64,000 nt of DNA, taken from NCBI GenBank assembly GCA_009761415.1, contig QUOL01000032.1:1-64000 (forward strand), given 5' to 3'. The notes below the pieces were generated by a model. That model made no database searches. It was not told where the DNA came from and saw nothing but the letters and a program-made list of their open reading frames with translations. This document shows, one piece after another, positions 1 to 12,006 of this stretch (positions are counted from its first letter, which is position 1; each line of letters opens with the position of its first letter). The DNA is from Sarcomyxa edulis. Taxonomy: Eukaryota; Basidiomycota; Agaricomycetes; Agaricales; Mycenaceae. The position numbers were made by a program, and so were the translations under genes.

Positions 1-716
1 TTTGATCATGTGGGTAGTGCTGCTGTGTTTGGAACTAGCGCTAGAATTATTCGCTTAAAGTTTATTAGCTAAACATCTTATGAGTGTATTTCCTAAAATA
101 GGTACGATCGGGGGAACTAGTTTAGGTTATACAATTTTTATATAGATTATCAAGGGACAATTTAAGCTTAAAAAAAAAAATAACAATAGTGTTAGCGTTT
201 ATGTTAGTCCTGTTAATATACAACTAGAAACGTTTCCAGGTAACACTTTAGATGCTAGCTCTGTAAATTCATTAGTAAATAGTTGGGGTTTTAATACCAA
301 TAATACTAATAATAATAAACTAAGTCAATTTAGTTTTTACTGAACAAATAAATTTAGGTCAATTACATTTACAAAGTGAAAATAATCAAACTAACAGTCA
401 AACAATATCAGCTTTGGATCAACACAACCCTAATTAAAGGGATTCATTTATACAAGCACCTTTAGAAGATAATATTACTTCTCATATAACAGATATTTTA
501 TATAATAATTTATTGCTTCATTTTATAATATTGTACTTATTAATGATGTTATTAGTAATCATTACTTGTAAATTTATACTTAAAGATGAAAGAGGTTTTA
601 CAAGAATACAAAACAACCCTTTAGGTTTTAGAGTTAAAACTATTATAAAAAAAATTATTGCTATTTGGAAACTAGTAGTAGTTTATGATTATATTTTATA
701 CTTGTTAATGTTATAA
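1..716 (+). pseudogene. Linear-plasmid-type membrane protein, C-terminal part, broken
   Basis: The gene runs in from the left edge. Readable pieces in changing frames are HVGSAAVFGTSARII at 7-51, a stretch with SVSVYVSPVNIQLETF near 190-230, and a last 67-residue open stretch at 513-716. That last part starts with a hydrophobic helix (FIILYLLMMLLVIITCKFIL) followed by a basic tail. The organisation (Gly/Ser/Asn-rich body, one C-terminal membrane helix, basic end) matches the better kept gene at 36.7-38.0 kb, so I read both as one family of hypothetical proteins that accompany DNA polymerase genes in integrated mitochondrial plasmids. TGA is used as Trp. Several frameshifts and stops make it non-functional. 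The family link is inferred from layout and residue pattern. Confidence 0.5.
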
Positions 717-719
717 TAT

Positions 720-1545
720 TTAATGTCAGTTTTATCTATTCTATTTATATTTATGGTTTATTAGTTTTATTGAAATAATCTAGTAAATATTAGTTAAATC
801 ATCTAGTAAAATATTAGTGATATTATTTATTTATAAATTTTATTTTATTTTATTTATTTAAAAATTTTTTTTAACGGTGCTGATTTAATGGTTACCTTTA
901 TAACTATTTAGGCGTTTAATTTATATCTTATTATTTCCCCCTTACTTTTTATATTTTTCATACTTTTTATACTCTTAATTTTTAGCAAACTATTTAAACT
1001 CCCTTAAAAAAAAAATCAATTAAAAACAGAACCCTTCCTTCAGCATACGTTCACTTTTTACTCTAAAGGTAACATTCACGCTATTAATCTTTTGTGAGGA
1101 ACAAACCTTAAGTTTAAATAGATAAAAACTTGGTTAATAATCCTAATTTTTAAAGCTTGCCCTTTGGTAAGATAATCCAAAAAACTAATATAGTTCTTTT
1201 ACTCGGGTACGAAGAACACATAATAAAAAGGAGGGAGAAAGAGCAAGGAACCCATCTAACCTAATGAGTATATGTTTTATTTTTAATGCTTACCAACTAA
1301 AATAAAAAAGAAGGAGAAAAAAGCGCTGTAGGACTGCTAAAAAAAATGCTAACAATATATTCTGTTTTTCTATTAAGAGGTAAACATATAAAAATCGTTA
1401 TATACGCTTGTATTATTTTATTTATTAAATTTTTTTTATCGCTGGGTCACCTAAAGGTTAGAGTTTAGCATATACTTAAAGGATTAGAAAGAGGAAACAA
1501 GGACAATTGTCTAAAGAAGATAATCAAATCGAGACTTAAAGAAAA
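720..1545. other. Intergenic, no gene recognised
   Basis: This is AT-rich sequence with poly-A and poly-T runs. Only short ORFs occur on either strand, and I see no tRNA fold. Confidence 0.6.
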
Positions 1546-1548
1546 AAT

Positions 1549-1697
1549 AACCCTTGCGCCCTTCGGTTCTTCAAACCTCGGGTTGAATGAATTACAAAAA
1601 AAAAAGTTTCACTTTTTTTTTTTAGCCCTTCGTAAAGCGAGAGCTTGTGCTAGGGCCGCCCTGCGCCCTTCGGTTCTTCAAACCTTGGGTTGAATGA
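1549..1697. repeat. GC cluster, family B, double copy
   Basis: Two copies of the unit CGCCCTTCGGTTCTTCAA sit at about 1556 and 1669. Between them are an A/T palindrome with GTTTCAC at its centre and a GC-rich hairpin stretch (GTGCTAGGGCCGCCCTGCG). The same modules occur at 6.66, 13.1 and 18.1 kb. Such GC islands in AT-rich fungal mitochondrial DNA usually behave as small mobile hairpin elements. Confidence 0.75.
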
Positions 1698-1709
1698 AAA
1701 AAGAAAAAA

Positions 1710-1794
1710 TAAAGAGAATAAAACTTTAACTCTATACAATCCAATATAAACAAAGAGATAAAGAAATAAATAAATAAATAAAAAAATAAAAAAT
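1710..1794. repeat. 85 bp repeat, perfect inverted copy at 54473-54557
   Basis: The stretch around AAAACTTTAACTCTATACAA and the following A-rich tail is matched base for base, in inverted orientation, at 54473-54557. Shorter, diverged direct copies lie near 46330-46390, 46425-46480 and 46745-46830. Confidence 0.8.
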
Positions 1795-2336
1795 GAGAAA
1801 TAAAACTTTTATATCTTTTCCAGATCTTAATTCTACTGCTTTAAATAAACTTAAAATTAATCTTAAAAATGTAAATCCGACGCATTTATTAGATTAGATA
1901 AATATCCTTGTGTAAAATATAAATTTGGAGCTTTTTCATATAATCCAGATGCAACTAAATATGGAAGAGATTATCATTGAAAACAAAACACTGTTCAGAA
2001 TATTAAATCTTGAGTTTATTTAAACAAATAAAATATGCGACTTGTGGGAAACATTTGTTAGTCACTAAACAACTCGCTTATAATGCTTTAGTTACTTATA
2101 TTCAAGGTCAAATAGATCTTTTAGAAATTAGTTTAGAGAGTGACGAATATTTAGGATTAGAAGATAAAAGTCCTGTAATAATATTTAAATATAGAGAGAT
2201 ATCTGTTCTTATAGATGTTTTTAATAAGGTTTCTAGAATAAGTTATGACTTAAAAAATAATTCTAAAGATACAGTAGAGGGAAATAAAAATGCTTATCTG
2301 GATAAAAATAATAAATTTTGTCCATTCTCTTGTTAA
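1793..2336 (+). pseudogene. Broken unknown ORF upstream of a polymerase remnant
   Basis: Reading starts at an ATG near 1793 (MRNKTFISFPDLNSTALNK) and continues in shifted frames (KYKFGAFSYNPDATKYGRDY) into a 108-residue open stretch at 2010-2336. It contains TGA codons where Trp would fit. I do not recognise the product. It lies directly upstream of DNA polymerase remains on the same strand, so it may be the N-terminal region of that polymerase or a second plasmid gene. The frameshifts argue for decay. Confidence 0.4.
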
Positions 2337-2539
2337 TGGTATCACCTTAAAAAATAGAAAAGTTAATTGGTAACTGATTTCTTAAATTAAGAAGATATGA
2401 TAGCTTCTTCTATAGCTAATTTTTTTTTTAAGTTTACCCTTATTGTCTATGTACAGAACTTATCATAATTCGATAGCTTATTCTAGTAAAAAATAAAAAA
2501 AATAAAACAAAAAAGAATAAAACAAAATTATAATACTAA

Positions 2540-4020
2540 AGTTATTTTTAAAGATAACAGGGAAATACAACTTAAAATTTCATCTAAAAATAAACAAAAA
2601 AAAATATTAGTCTTGTATTTAAATTTAAAAATAGCATTATGTTATTGCCTTTAAGTTTAGATAAACTAATTAAAACATTTAATATTAAAACTAAAAAATT
2701 AAATTTTACTTACTTATTCTTGCGGGATATAAAAAATCTTAAATATGAAGGTGAGATACCTGATTTAAAATATTTTAGAAATAAAAGGTCAAAAGAAGAA
2801 TATAATAAATTAGCTTCTAAATATAATCAAACCCAAAAATAAGTGAAATTTTATTAAAGAAAATTATGCATATTTACATAACGATGTTAAATCTTTATAT
2901 GAAATTATAGATGATTTCAGCAAAGAAGTTTATTATTCTGAAATAATTAATATTAATAAGGTTACTTCTATGAGTAGTCTAGCACTTAAAACTTATTTAA
3001 GTAAATATTATAACAATAGTAAACATGTCATTCAAATTCCTAGAAAAAAAAAACAATACAAGGATATTAAAATAGCAATACTTTGGAGGGAGAGTAGAAG
3101 TATTTTACAACTATCGTCTATCCAAATTAGAGCAGCCCCCTATGGTTAAAATTTATATTATTACGACATAAATTCACTATATCCTTATGTTAAATGATTT
3201 ACCTGTTGGAAATATTATTAAGAGTACCAACCCTAACTTAGACAATTATTTTGGATATGATTATTTTGGTTTCTGCTATGCGTTAAAATTCATGATGGCA
3301 TATATAACCATATGTTACCTTTAGAAATGAACAAGATGCGTAATTGGGTAAAATACCATACTTTTAATCCTACAGATACGTGATACAATTGGTTTTCTAG
3401 TTAATTATTGAAAGCAACAGTTAAAAAGGGTGCAAGAGTAAATATTCAATTTGGTTATACATTTGAGAAAGGTAAAAATTTATTTAAAGATTCTGTTTGA
3501 AAATATTTAAAAGATTTAAAATAAAAAGAATTCTAACGCAAATCCAGGTAAAAGATTAAGAATTTTTATCCAAAAAGATGTTGCCTAATATGCCTAAAAA
3601 AAAAGTTAAGACTTGCACTTTTTTTTTAACTCATGTTTTAAACATTAAGACTGAGGTTGGGGTTTAAAAGATTGTGATTCAGAGACTAAGATAGTAACTA
3701 AAAAAGAAGCTCAAAAGAATACAAATTATTTCGTTCAATCTATCACAATTGCCGCTATGATTACTTATGAGGCTGCTATATTAATGTCTAACTTTACTAA
3801 TTTGCCAGAAAATAAATGTTATTATTCAAAGACCGATAGTGTTGTTATTGAAAAACAGAAAAGAAAAACTAGATCCAAAATATGTTGGAGATGAACTAGG
3901 ACAATTTAAATTTAAAGATAAAATAAGAAGAGGGTATATTGAACCTAAACTATATTTACTAGTAGTAGAAAACTAAACAAAAAAAAATTGAAAAATATAT
4001 TTACCCAGGTGTATAATATA
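2540..4020 (+). pseudogene. dpo: Plasmid-type family B DNA polymerase, badly broken
   Basis: The protein-primed DNA polymerase of linear mitochondrial plasmids can be followed in order through several frames. MLLPLSLDKLIKTFNIKTKK at 2639 is the conserved stretch before the third exonuclease motif. YLHNDVKSLYEIIDDF near 2870 is that motif (Tyr and Asp present). YYDINSLYPYV near 3160 is polymerase motif A. TIAAMITYEAAILMSNF near 3750 follows motif B. YYSKTDSVVIEK near 3830 is motif C, with Ser-Lys in place of the usual Gly-Asp. There are at least five frameshifts or stops. A copy of the 30 bp family A repeat (3629-3657) and an A/T palindrome (3596-3628) interrupt it, so it cannot encode an active enzyme. 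Confidence 0.85.
3629..3657 (+). repeat. Family A element, inside polymerase pseudogene
   Basis: The copy contains CATGTTTTAAACATTAAGAC followed by TGAGGTTGG. It is joined to an A/T palindrome on its left and lies between polymerase motifs A and C. Confidence 0.8.
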
Positions 4021-4590
4021 CTAATGATAGATATTGCACTCTAACTTAGATTTCCTCCTGGTTACTATTAAACCTTATAATTAAATCTACTCTTTATTCC
4101 TCTTTATAATTTCCATTTTACTAATATTAGCTATACAGGATAACAACTAAGTAGTGTATTGTGGTATTTATCTATTTATCTGTCTAATTATTTATCTGTA
4201 TTATCGAATATAAATAAAGGTTAGGTTAAATATCTAGCAACCAAGTCTAAGAGGTATCGAATCTGAATAAAAGATCTAGAGGTAGTTAGGTAGTTAGACC
4301 AATATCCTACTACTTTATCTTATGTAGTGAATTTATAATTATAACTTTACCTTAACCCTTTGTAACTATGCCAATCCAAATAAATCAACCTCTGCCCTGA
4401 TCTTTGTTTTAATCTAAAACAAGACAAAGGCTCAGGTTGAGGCATGGGGGGGAAAAAAAAATAAAAAATCTATACTAATTTCTAGATAAAAAAAAGTGAA
4501 GAGTAGTGAAAGTTTCGTTGTTGTGTCTAAGTAAAATTCGTTGAATTTAGGTTTAAAATTTAAAATATTTTTTTAAGCCAAAAATGCACT
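4020..4590. other. Intergenic with GC cluster
   Basis: No gene is visible. The only structured part is the GC-cluster family C copy at 4387-4450. Confidence 0.5.
4387..4450. repeat. GC cluster, family C, with a nested insert
   Basis: The usual unit (CCTCTGCCCTGA then TCAGGTTGAGGCA) is split in the middle by about 30 bp that begin CTTTG and end CAAAG, centred on TTTTAATCTAAAACA. This looks like one small hairpin inserted into another. Confidence 0.6.
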
Positions 4591-5040
4591 AGGGTCTGTT
4601 AGAACTCTTCTCCAATCAGGGCAAGAGGCAAAATGAATAATGAATGCCGATATTCAATAATTTTTTTTTTTGATAAAATCAACCATGACTGATTAATAAC
4701 TAATCTCCCTCTTCCAAAACCTCATAAAATTTTAGTCCAACAATGGCTAAATTCTGGTGCCATATTAGACGGAACCTTAATCTCTACTTATTTAGGTATT
4801 CCGCAAAAAAAAAAATTTTTTTTAGTCCAATCTTAGCTAATTTTACACTTAATGGACTAAAAAAAAAAGTGTAACTTTTTTTTTCACCCTGCCCCTCTGC
4901 CCTGAATCAGGTTGAGGCAAGGGTCAGGTTGAGGCAGTAGTCAGGTTGAGGCAAGGGCTGGAAAAAATTGTTAGAAAGTCTATATCAAGCATATCCGAAA
5001 GTAAAACCTTAAGGTAAAATGTTTACAAGGTGCTGTTCTT
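4590..5040 (+). pseudogene. Group II intron reverse transcriptase fragment
   Basis: Traces of the RT palm survive: FFDKINHDWLITNLPLP near 4668 (motif around the first catalytic Asp), QQWLNSGAILDGTLISTYLG near 4740, then GIPQ...SPILANFTLNGL and LYQAYPKVKP. The GxPQGG motif is destroyed because an A/T palindrome (about 4803-4823) sits after GIPQ. A further A/T palindrome and a family C GC cluster (4851-4958) sit just after NGL. No N-terminal region, YADD motif or maturase domain is seen nearby. This is a scrap of an intron ORF without recognisable intron RNA ends. Confidence 0.7.
4887..4958. repeat. GC cluster, family C, with tandem tails
   Basis: The unit GCCCCTCTGCCCTGAATCAG is followed by three successive GGTTGAGGCA-type segments. 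It separates two parts of the RT fragment that would otherwise join. Confidence 0.75.
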
Positions 5041-5137
5041 TTCAGCAACAATTTTTTTTTTTTAAAAAAAAAAAAAATAGATAGCAGAGCTAAAAAGAAA
5101 AAAAAAAATAAAGAAAGAAAAGGGTCTTTTTCAAAGT

Positions 5138-6660
5138 CTAATATCTTACCCTACATAGAAAATAGAAAATAGAAAATAGAAAATAGAAAATAGAAAATAG
5201 AAAATAGAAAACAGAAACAGAAAAAAAAAATACAGGATTACCAACTGGCATATCATTTTTCATAGCATAAGGATAAAGAGAATTAACATCGTATCTGTAA
5301 ATATTTTTACCGTAAGGTTTAATTACATCAACATATCCTACTGTGTATCCTTTTTTAAAGTCATGATACATATTTCCAATAATAATAGGTATTTTAAAAT
5401 CTTCATTCAAAAACTTTTTTCTAAATATACGAAAAGCTAAAGAAGCCAAGGTAGGACATTTTAGAACGGCGACTCTGAACTCTGAATACATCTTTTTACA
5501 AAATTCTATTAATAATTGATGTAAAGTAACACAATCTTGATTACAATATTTAATTGTCTCTTTTCTTAAGTCTCATTTATTATTTTAAAATGAATCACAA
5601 TATTTTTTATAGTCTTCTAAACTTAAATTAATTTTATAGTATTCTAAACTTAAATTAATAAATTGTGAATAAGTTGGAATATCTCCAATATAATCTAAAG
5701 GAATATAATATTTGGGTCATTGAGTTAAAAAATTTTTATAGGAAATGTACCTTTATTTTCAACTCCAAAAGTTTGTGCTAACTTTTTAAGTGACGAAGGT
5801 AGTAGTAAAAAAGAATCTCTAAAAAAAAGAGAGAGAGAAAGAAAGAGCATTTTTTTTACAAATCCAAATTTTAATTCAATAAGTCTTCCATATATCATAA
5901 TTGGTTTGATATTATCGCTTAAACACACTTAAAAAATTTTTAATAAAAGGCCATCCAATCCATAAAAAAAAAAATTGTGAAGATATATTTTATATTGGCT
6001 ATATTATTTAATCATAATAGATTGTAAGGCGGCAATTAATAATGAATCGCTATCTTTGTAGTCTGACAGATAAAATGATGTAGTCTTAATACAATCGTAA
6101 ATACACACACAATAAGGCGATAATACATTGTTTGTACTTCTAGTTTCTAGATCCATTGTTATAATTTCTCCTCTTCAAAAGTCAGACGGAATGAGTGGAT
6201 TAATAGCTTTTGTTTTCCGTTGTTTCTTCTTTAAAACAATTTTTCCTTTTCTATATATGTATTTGTAATTTTTTTTTTTATTTAAAACAACTCTAGTAAA
6301 TGTAGATAAATCCGTCTTATGATCCATTTTATTTACAAATTCGAGAACTACTGCATTTTAAACTCTTAAAGGTATTGTAGTTTTCACCTCTAATATTTCA
6401 CGTACCAATAAAGATATCGACTAAATTCTCTATTTCCTCTTTTTTAAGACTTTGTACAATATGAAACCGATCTAAAGGTGTTATTGTCGTAGAAAATTTT
6501 AAATTGTCATAATATTTTTTGTCCCTCTTTAACTTCAGAGAAGATTGGTTACTTCAATAATGTTTCTACTGCTTTTTCAATTGTATCATATGTAAGCGCT
6601 TTATTTTTTACATCAAAATAGAATTCATATCACCCATTTTTAAATTTTTTTATATTTATT
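5138..6660 (-). pseudogene. dpo: Plasmid-type family B DNA polymerase, N-terminal half, broken
   Basis: Read from the high coordinate downwards, the remains are ITMDLETRSTNN near 6150 (exonuclease motif I), YKDSDSLLIAAL near 6055, DSFLLLPSSLKKLAQTFGVE near 5800 (before exonuclease motif III), then MYSEFRVAVLKC... and YRYDVNSLYPYAMKNDMPVG near 5250 (polymerase motif A). After motif A the frame runs into an 8 bp tandem repeat (AATAGAAA, 5155-5216) and ends. Palm motifs B and C are absent. Frameshifts separate the pieces. It points away from rnl, whose 5' end lies just to the right, and it is a different copy from the one at 2.5-4.0 kb. Confidence 0.8.
5150..5216. repeat. Tandem AATAGAAA microsatellite
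   Basis: Seven or so near-perfect copies of an 8 bp unit truncate the polymerase reading frame on the minus strand. Confidence 0.8.
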
Positions 6661-6663
6661 TTG

Positions 6664-6721
6664 TTCGCGGGGCGGCCCTAGCACAGGCTCTCGCCTTACG
6701 AAGGGCCTGCGCGCAAGGGTT
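6664..6721 (-). repeat. GC cluster, family B, inverted copy
   Basis: GCGGCCCTAGCACAGGCTCT and CGAAGGGCC are the reverse complement of the hairpin module seen at 1.6 and 18.2 kb. It sits about 100 bp before the rnl 5' end. Confidence 0.7.
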
Positions 6722-7890
6722 ATTTTTATTTTTATTTTTTTTTGTTTGTACTGGATACGCCAAAGATTATAAAAAAGAGTTAAATTCCCTAAAAGAATCG
6801 ATGACAATATTGTTATAACATCAAAAATTATAAAAAAAGTATTTTAAAGGGGTTATCACGGATACCTAGCAAATTTATAAATAAGGAGGTGAAAACCAAA
6901 ATGTTTCAGCCTTAATTTAACATATAAATTAAGTTTTAAATAAACCTGAAGCGCTCCTAAGGGAAACCTTTTTATTATAACTTCCTGAAGTAAAACATTT
7001 TATTAGGGAAAGGAAAGGAAATCAACCGAGACTCCGAGAGTAATGGCGAGTGAAATCGGATTAGCCTAAATTACTTATAGACTGAAACAAAACAAAAATA
7101 TCTAAATTACGATGGACCGAATCTCATTTGTTATTTAAATAAATTTATTTTACGTTGACAACTAAATTTTAAATAAATTGTTAACGTCCAAAGAAGGTAA
7201 TCAGTCCGGTAGGAATATAAAGTAGTTATACTAATTAATATTTAAAGGTTGTGGTTTGTTCTTTTAAGAAAAAACCTCGTCTATAATAACATTTCTAATA
7301 TTTTAATAATAGTTATTGATATAATATAAAAAAAACAATAATTAGCTTTTACGCTTCTTCTTTAACTAGAAGGTGCTTAATAAGATAAAATATAAAATAT
7401 AAAAATAGATAATCTAAACTTTAATTTAATTAATTAATACTAAATACCATATAAATAAATTTCTTTTTAATGTAACAAAACTATAAAATTTAATTAAGTT
7501 ATATTGAGAAAATTACAGTTTAAAGATCAAAAATTTATTCTTATTGTTTAGTAATTATATAATTAATAATTATATATTGTAAAAGTACGATGAGAGATAA
7601 CTTGTCGGAATATAGGGGAACCATCCTCTAAGGCTAAGTATTATAAATTTAGCGATAGTGAAAAAAGTACTGTAAAGGAAAGGTTTGAAATAGACACGTG
7701 TAAAACTTAATTGCTCTTCGTTTTGTTTAACTCCGCTGGTTGTTTATAATTAATTTAAAGTTTGTTATAAATTTAAATCAGCAAAAACACAAAATGTTGT
7801 TTGGCACTTGAAATAGACATAGAAATGATAACTCTATAAGCAGTTGAAATTCAATAAAATGAATAACAACGTACCTTTTGCATAATGGGT

Positions 7891-8307
7891 GAATTGCTTG
7901 CCCATTTAAAACTGACTCATGACTTTAAAAAGTCGGTATTTATTTATAGATTAACTCTATAATTTTAAATGCTAACGGTGGACCTCTAAGGATTGAATCT
8001 AAGAAAATACCGTGGGAAGCTGATAAATCGTAGGAATAAATATAACTATTTTAAATATAAACAAAATATATAGAGTTGCCTTTAGGCTTCTCACTTTTTA
8101 TTTAGCCCTGTAACGACTGACTCGAAAGAGAAGACGGTTAATTATAACTGTAACACGTCAGCACTCAAATATTCCATAAAATAAGGGTATTAAACAAGTT
8201 ATACAACAAAATAAAAAAAGTTTGTTTAATTATAAAAATATAGAGCCTAAAATTTTTTTTGAGTTGAAGGTATAGTCTAATCCAGTATGAAAATATTGGT
8301 ATTAATG
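7891..8307 (+). other. Group I intron 1 of rnl, no ORF
   Basis: The exons GCATAATGGGT and CAGCAAGTTAATAGG join to the normal rRNA sequence. The 5' exon ends in T and the intron ends in G, as group I introns require. AACGACTGACTC... and GAAGGTATAGTCTAATCC look like the P7 strands. At about 417 bp it is a minimal ribozyme without coding capacity. Confidence 0.75.
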
Positions 8308-8399
8308 CAGCAAGTTAATAGGAGTAGCAAGGTTTAAAGCCCTAGCGAAAGCGACTGGACTATAATTTATTAGAGAATTATAATTTTTTTTTCTAAATT

Positions 8400-8875
8400 C
8401 AGATTATAACTACTAATAGAGCAAATATAGTGATGGGTAAGTTACTTTTATTAGACCCGCCAAGCGTATTAGGAACACGCAAACATGGGTTAAAACTATC
8501 AAACTCCGGGAACGCCCTAAAGCTTCTGATACCAAACTATAATTTCAATCTTATAAGTGGCTGAACTAATTACTCAGGTAAGGTAATAAGTCGGAAGATG
8601 AGTTAAAACAAAATGGGCAATCGCGGATCTAAATCAGGATTAGGTTTAATAACTCCTGTAAAAGAGCAACGAGTAGACGGTAGTTGAGATTTCATATAAA
8701 ACAAAATTATATACGAATCTTTAAGGTGTACTCTAATGGACAGAGAAATTTGTTATCAACTCAAATTCCTTTCTAAACAATTTAGTAAAAACTTTTCTAA
8801 TCTTATTTTTTAATTTTTTTTTTTAATCTCTAATAGATAAAGTAAGATTAATCTCTAATAAATAAGAAGAAAATA
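8400..8875 (+). other. Group I intron 2 of rnl, no ORF, approximate ends
   Basis: CTCCGGGAACGCCCTAAAGC (P4/P5/P6 region), AACGAGTAGACGGTAGTTGA and AAGGTGTACTCTAATGGACA (P7/P9 region) form a typical core. Flanking exon sequence matches the 23S region just before the GATAGCTGG helix. I could not fix the splice sites to the base. Confidence 0.6.
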
Positions 8876-11274
8876 AAACAAAAATTGCAGGATAAATTTT
8901 GACTGCCATGGAAGCTAGGTGATCTTTACAAGACCAGATTATAATCGATCGAACGGGTGAATGTTGCATAATTCTCCGAAGAGTCTTGTAAAGCGGTGAA
9001 ATGCCAATCTGACCTAGTGCTAGCTGGTTTTCTACCGAAACATATTTAAGTATGACGTCTACTCTAGATTTATGGAGGTACAGCAAGGTATTTCCCAACA
9101 AGTTTGATTTTGTGAAACATTGATTTTTATTTAATTTTATATTAAGTCTTAATTATATCACTTCAAATTAAAGGCGTTCAGGTAGCGGGGATCTAGTAAA
9201 TCTTACCTTTGGAAGTGAATCTCGGAAGTACATAAATTGATGGTAGACATTCAGACTGCTCATGATAAGTTGGGTAGTCAAGACGGAAACAGCCGAGAAC
9301 ACTTGATCAAGGTCCCAAATGATTATTCAGTGAAATTAATGGCGTCACATCTCGTATACAGTTGTAAAGTGAGCCTGGTGGTCGCTAACTTATAATGACC
9401 GTAGTAACAACGCATCAACAGTCTTTAAGCTTGTGGCCCTGAAAATTTAACGGGTCTAAAATAATCAACCGATATCGTGTTGGTTTAGAATAAATTAATA
9501 AGTGTTCTAAACCTAGGTAGTAGAACATTCAGTCAAACCTTTGATTAAGCAGTGTTTCATTGTTTTGAGGTTACTGAAGAGAGAATGCTGACATGAGTAA
9601 CGTAAAAAGAAGTTATAATACTTCTCGCCGAATACGAAAGGGTTGTAAGTCATGATAATTCATAGGTTAAACCGGTTTATGTGAATGCGGCCTCTAAGGT
9701 CTAGAGCTAACGCTCTCGCTGATGAGTATATAATAGAAAGTCCAATAATATTATTCTGTAATGTAGTGTTATAAAATAAAAAAATGGACCGGGAAATTAA
9801 TATTATAAATAATTTTTAATTTTTACAATTTTTAAGCTTTTTAAGCTGTTAGGCTTTTTTATTCCTTAAAACTGTGATGTTAGATAATAATAATTATCCA
9901 GGTAACATAGAATATTATAGCTTAGAAAAAAAAATTAATTATTTAAAAAACTTAATAACCTAAAATAATCTAATTTCTTTGAGTTATTTAAATTCAAAGT
10001 CAAGGGCAGCAAATATTAGTATTAATTAACAAAAGGGTTTAATCAGTAAAAGGTACTTTTTACATGTAGGCAATTAAATTATATAAATTTATTTTTCCTT
10101 ATTTTAACCTTTTTTATAACTCTTAATTACTCAGGATAAAAAAAAAAAAGTTTAAGTCTTTTTGGCTTCAGCTATTTAATGCTATCCTTAATACATACAT
10201 CCATAACAGTATTTAAAATTCTGTTTGTAATAAGTATAAAAAGCTATTTATTATTTTTATTTATTTATTTTTAATAGGTAGATTAATTATTGCTTATTCT
10301 TTTGGATAGAGTATAAATTAGTTTAATAGATTAGCAGCACACTACTTTTTAATATTTTTTTTTTTTGGCCGATACCAAAAATAGAAATATTTAAAATAGG
10401 CTTAAGTAAAGACAAAAGACATAATAATTTAGGCCGAAATAGGGGACTTTTCTAGCTAATAATTTATTTGGTTAAAACCTTGAGTTACTTAATACTATAA
10501 GAAAAAATTTTTTTTATGCTCTGGATAATGTATGTTTTTCTCTTTATTTTACTTCATTAGCTGTTTATGTGTTATTTTAACTTAATCAATTGACCTTAAT
10601 TTTAATTTTACTTACAATCTAATTGAAATTATGTGAAACAATTTTTATAACTTGAATTTATTAAATTCGACAAACACTAATGTAAATTTAACTTGTAATT
10701 TGATCTAATACAAAATAAGGTAAAGATTTAAAGTTAATAAAATATATAAAAACAGTCTAATCTTTATTATTCTTAACGGTTTGATAAAAACTAGACCCTT
10801 CTATAGGTATCATTTCTAACATTTTTGCGCTTAAATAAATTTAATTTTTATATATATTTCTATATCAAAGTTAAAAACTTATTTTTTATTTTAGGATTTA
10901 TTAAGACAACCGTACCCTAAACCGACACAGGTTCGTAGGTAGAGTATACTAAGGCGTAGAGCTAAAAGTTGTTAAGGAACTCGGCAAATTCACCTCCTAA
11001 GCTTGACGATAAGGGGGACCGATTATATCTTTAATTATTTTTTAAAGTTTCTGGATTTAAAATTTTAAACCTAAACATATAAGACGGTGACACAAAATAG
11101 GTAGCCCCGACTGTTTACTAAAAACACAGATCACAGCAATCATTAATATGATAGTATTGTGGTCGAGATTTGCCCGATGCCTGTAATATAAGAAAGGCCA
11201 TGGGTGACTGTGGCTGATTGAAAATCTGGTTAATAGCGGTCTATTGAGTTAAGGCCGCGTGGACATATAACTAT

Positions 11275-11863
11275 TTTTGGTATTAGTTAGTTCACTATTC
11301 ACTATATGCTTGAAACCTTTTGTTCCTTATTTCCAGCTCTTTGGTTATTCCTATAGGTCTAAAACCAAAGGGAAAACTCACAAAAAACTATTATATAATT
11401 GGTGGTTAAAATAAAATTCTTCTTAGCTGATATAAGAAAAAAAAAATAAAGATAGCCTAATTATTAATATGTAAGTATTGAACTATAAAAGGCAATTAGC
11501 AGGAAACCCCGAAATATTTTGTATTTAATATTGCTTTAGTATAAGACGGGCAAGTAGATTTTACAAGTATATATTCCTCAACGACTACACGTGAAGTAAA
11601 AAGATATAGTCTAAATTCTAAAAAATGAAATCTCGATAAAGGAATTGTATGTTTAGTAATAATTGTATCCTTTTCGGTTTATATTAAATTAACCTTTGTT
11701 TTGATTTAAATTAAATCAAGAACCTCTGCCCAGACTCAGGTTGAGGCAAGGGCTAGAGAGTTTTTTGTAGCCAACTCTTTGGTTATCTCTGTAGGTCTAA
11801 AACCAAAGGGAAAACCTAAACACAAATATATTTATAGGTTTTTTAGAAAATTGCTTAACTATG
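11275..11863 (+). other. Group I intron 3 of rnl, with GC cluster
   Basis: The intron splits the very conserved stretch before CCTAAGGTAGC. CAACGACTACACGTGAAG and AAAGATATAGTCTAAA are the P7 strands. TAACTAT is present at both borders, so the ends are ambiguous by a few bases. A family C GC cluster (11721-11753) is inserted near the 3' end. CTCTTTGGTTATC...AACCAAAGGG hairpins occur twice (near 11338 and 11776). No ORF. Confidence 0.65.
11721..11753. repeat. GC cluster, family C, in rnl intron 3
   Basis: AACCTCTGCCCAGACTCAGG followed by TTGAGGCAAGGGC. It lies downstream of the intron core, so splicing may tolerate it. Confidence 0.7.
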
Positions 11864-12006
11864 AGGATCCTAAGGTAGCAAAATAAATTGGCCTTTAAAT
11901 GAGGTCCGGTATCAATAATACAACGATGGCTGCGCTGTCTCTACAACTTGCTCAGTGAAATTGGATTACGCGTGCAGATACGCGTTTGCCTCCAGGTGGA
12001 CGGGAA

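Noticed and set aside
8823..9101. 92-residue minus-strand ORF
   Set aside because: Lies in rnl exon sequence around the TAGCTGG helix; chance ORF antisense to rRNA.
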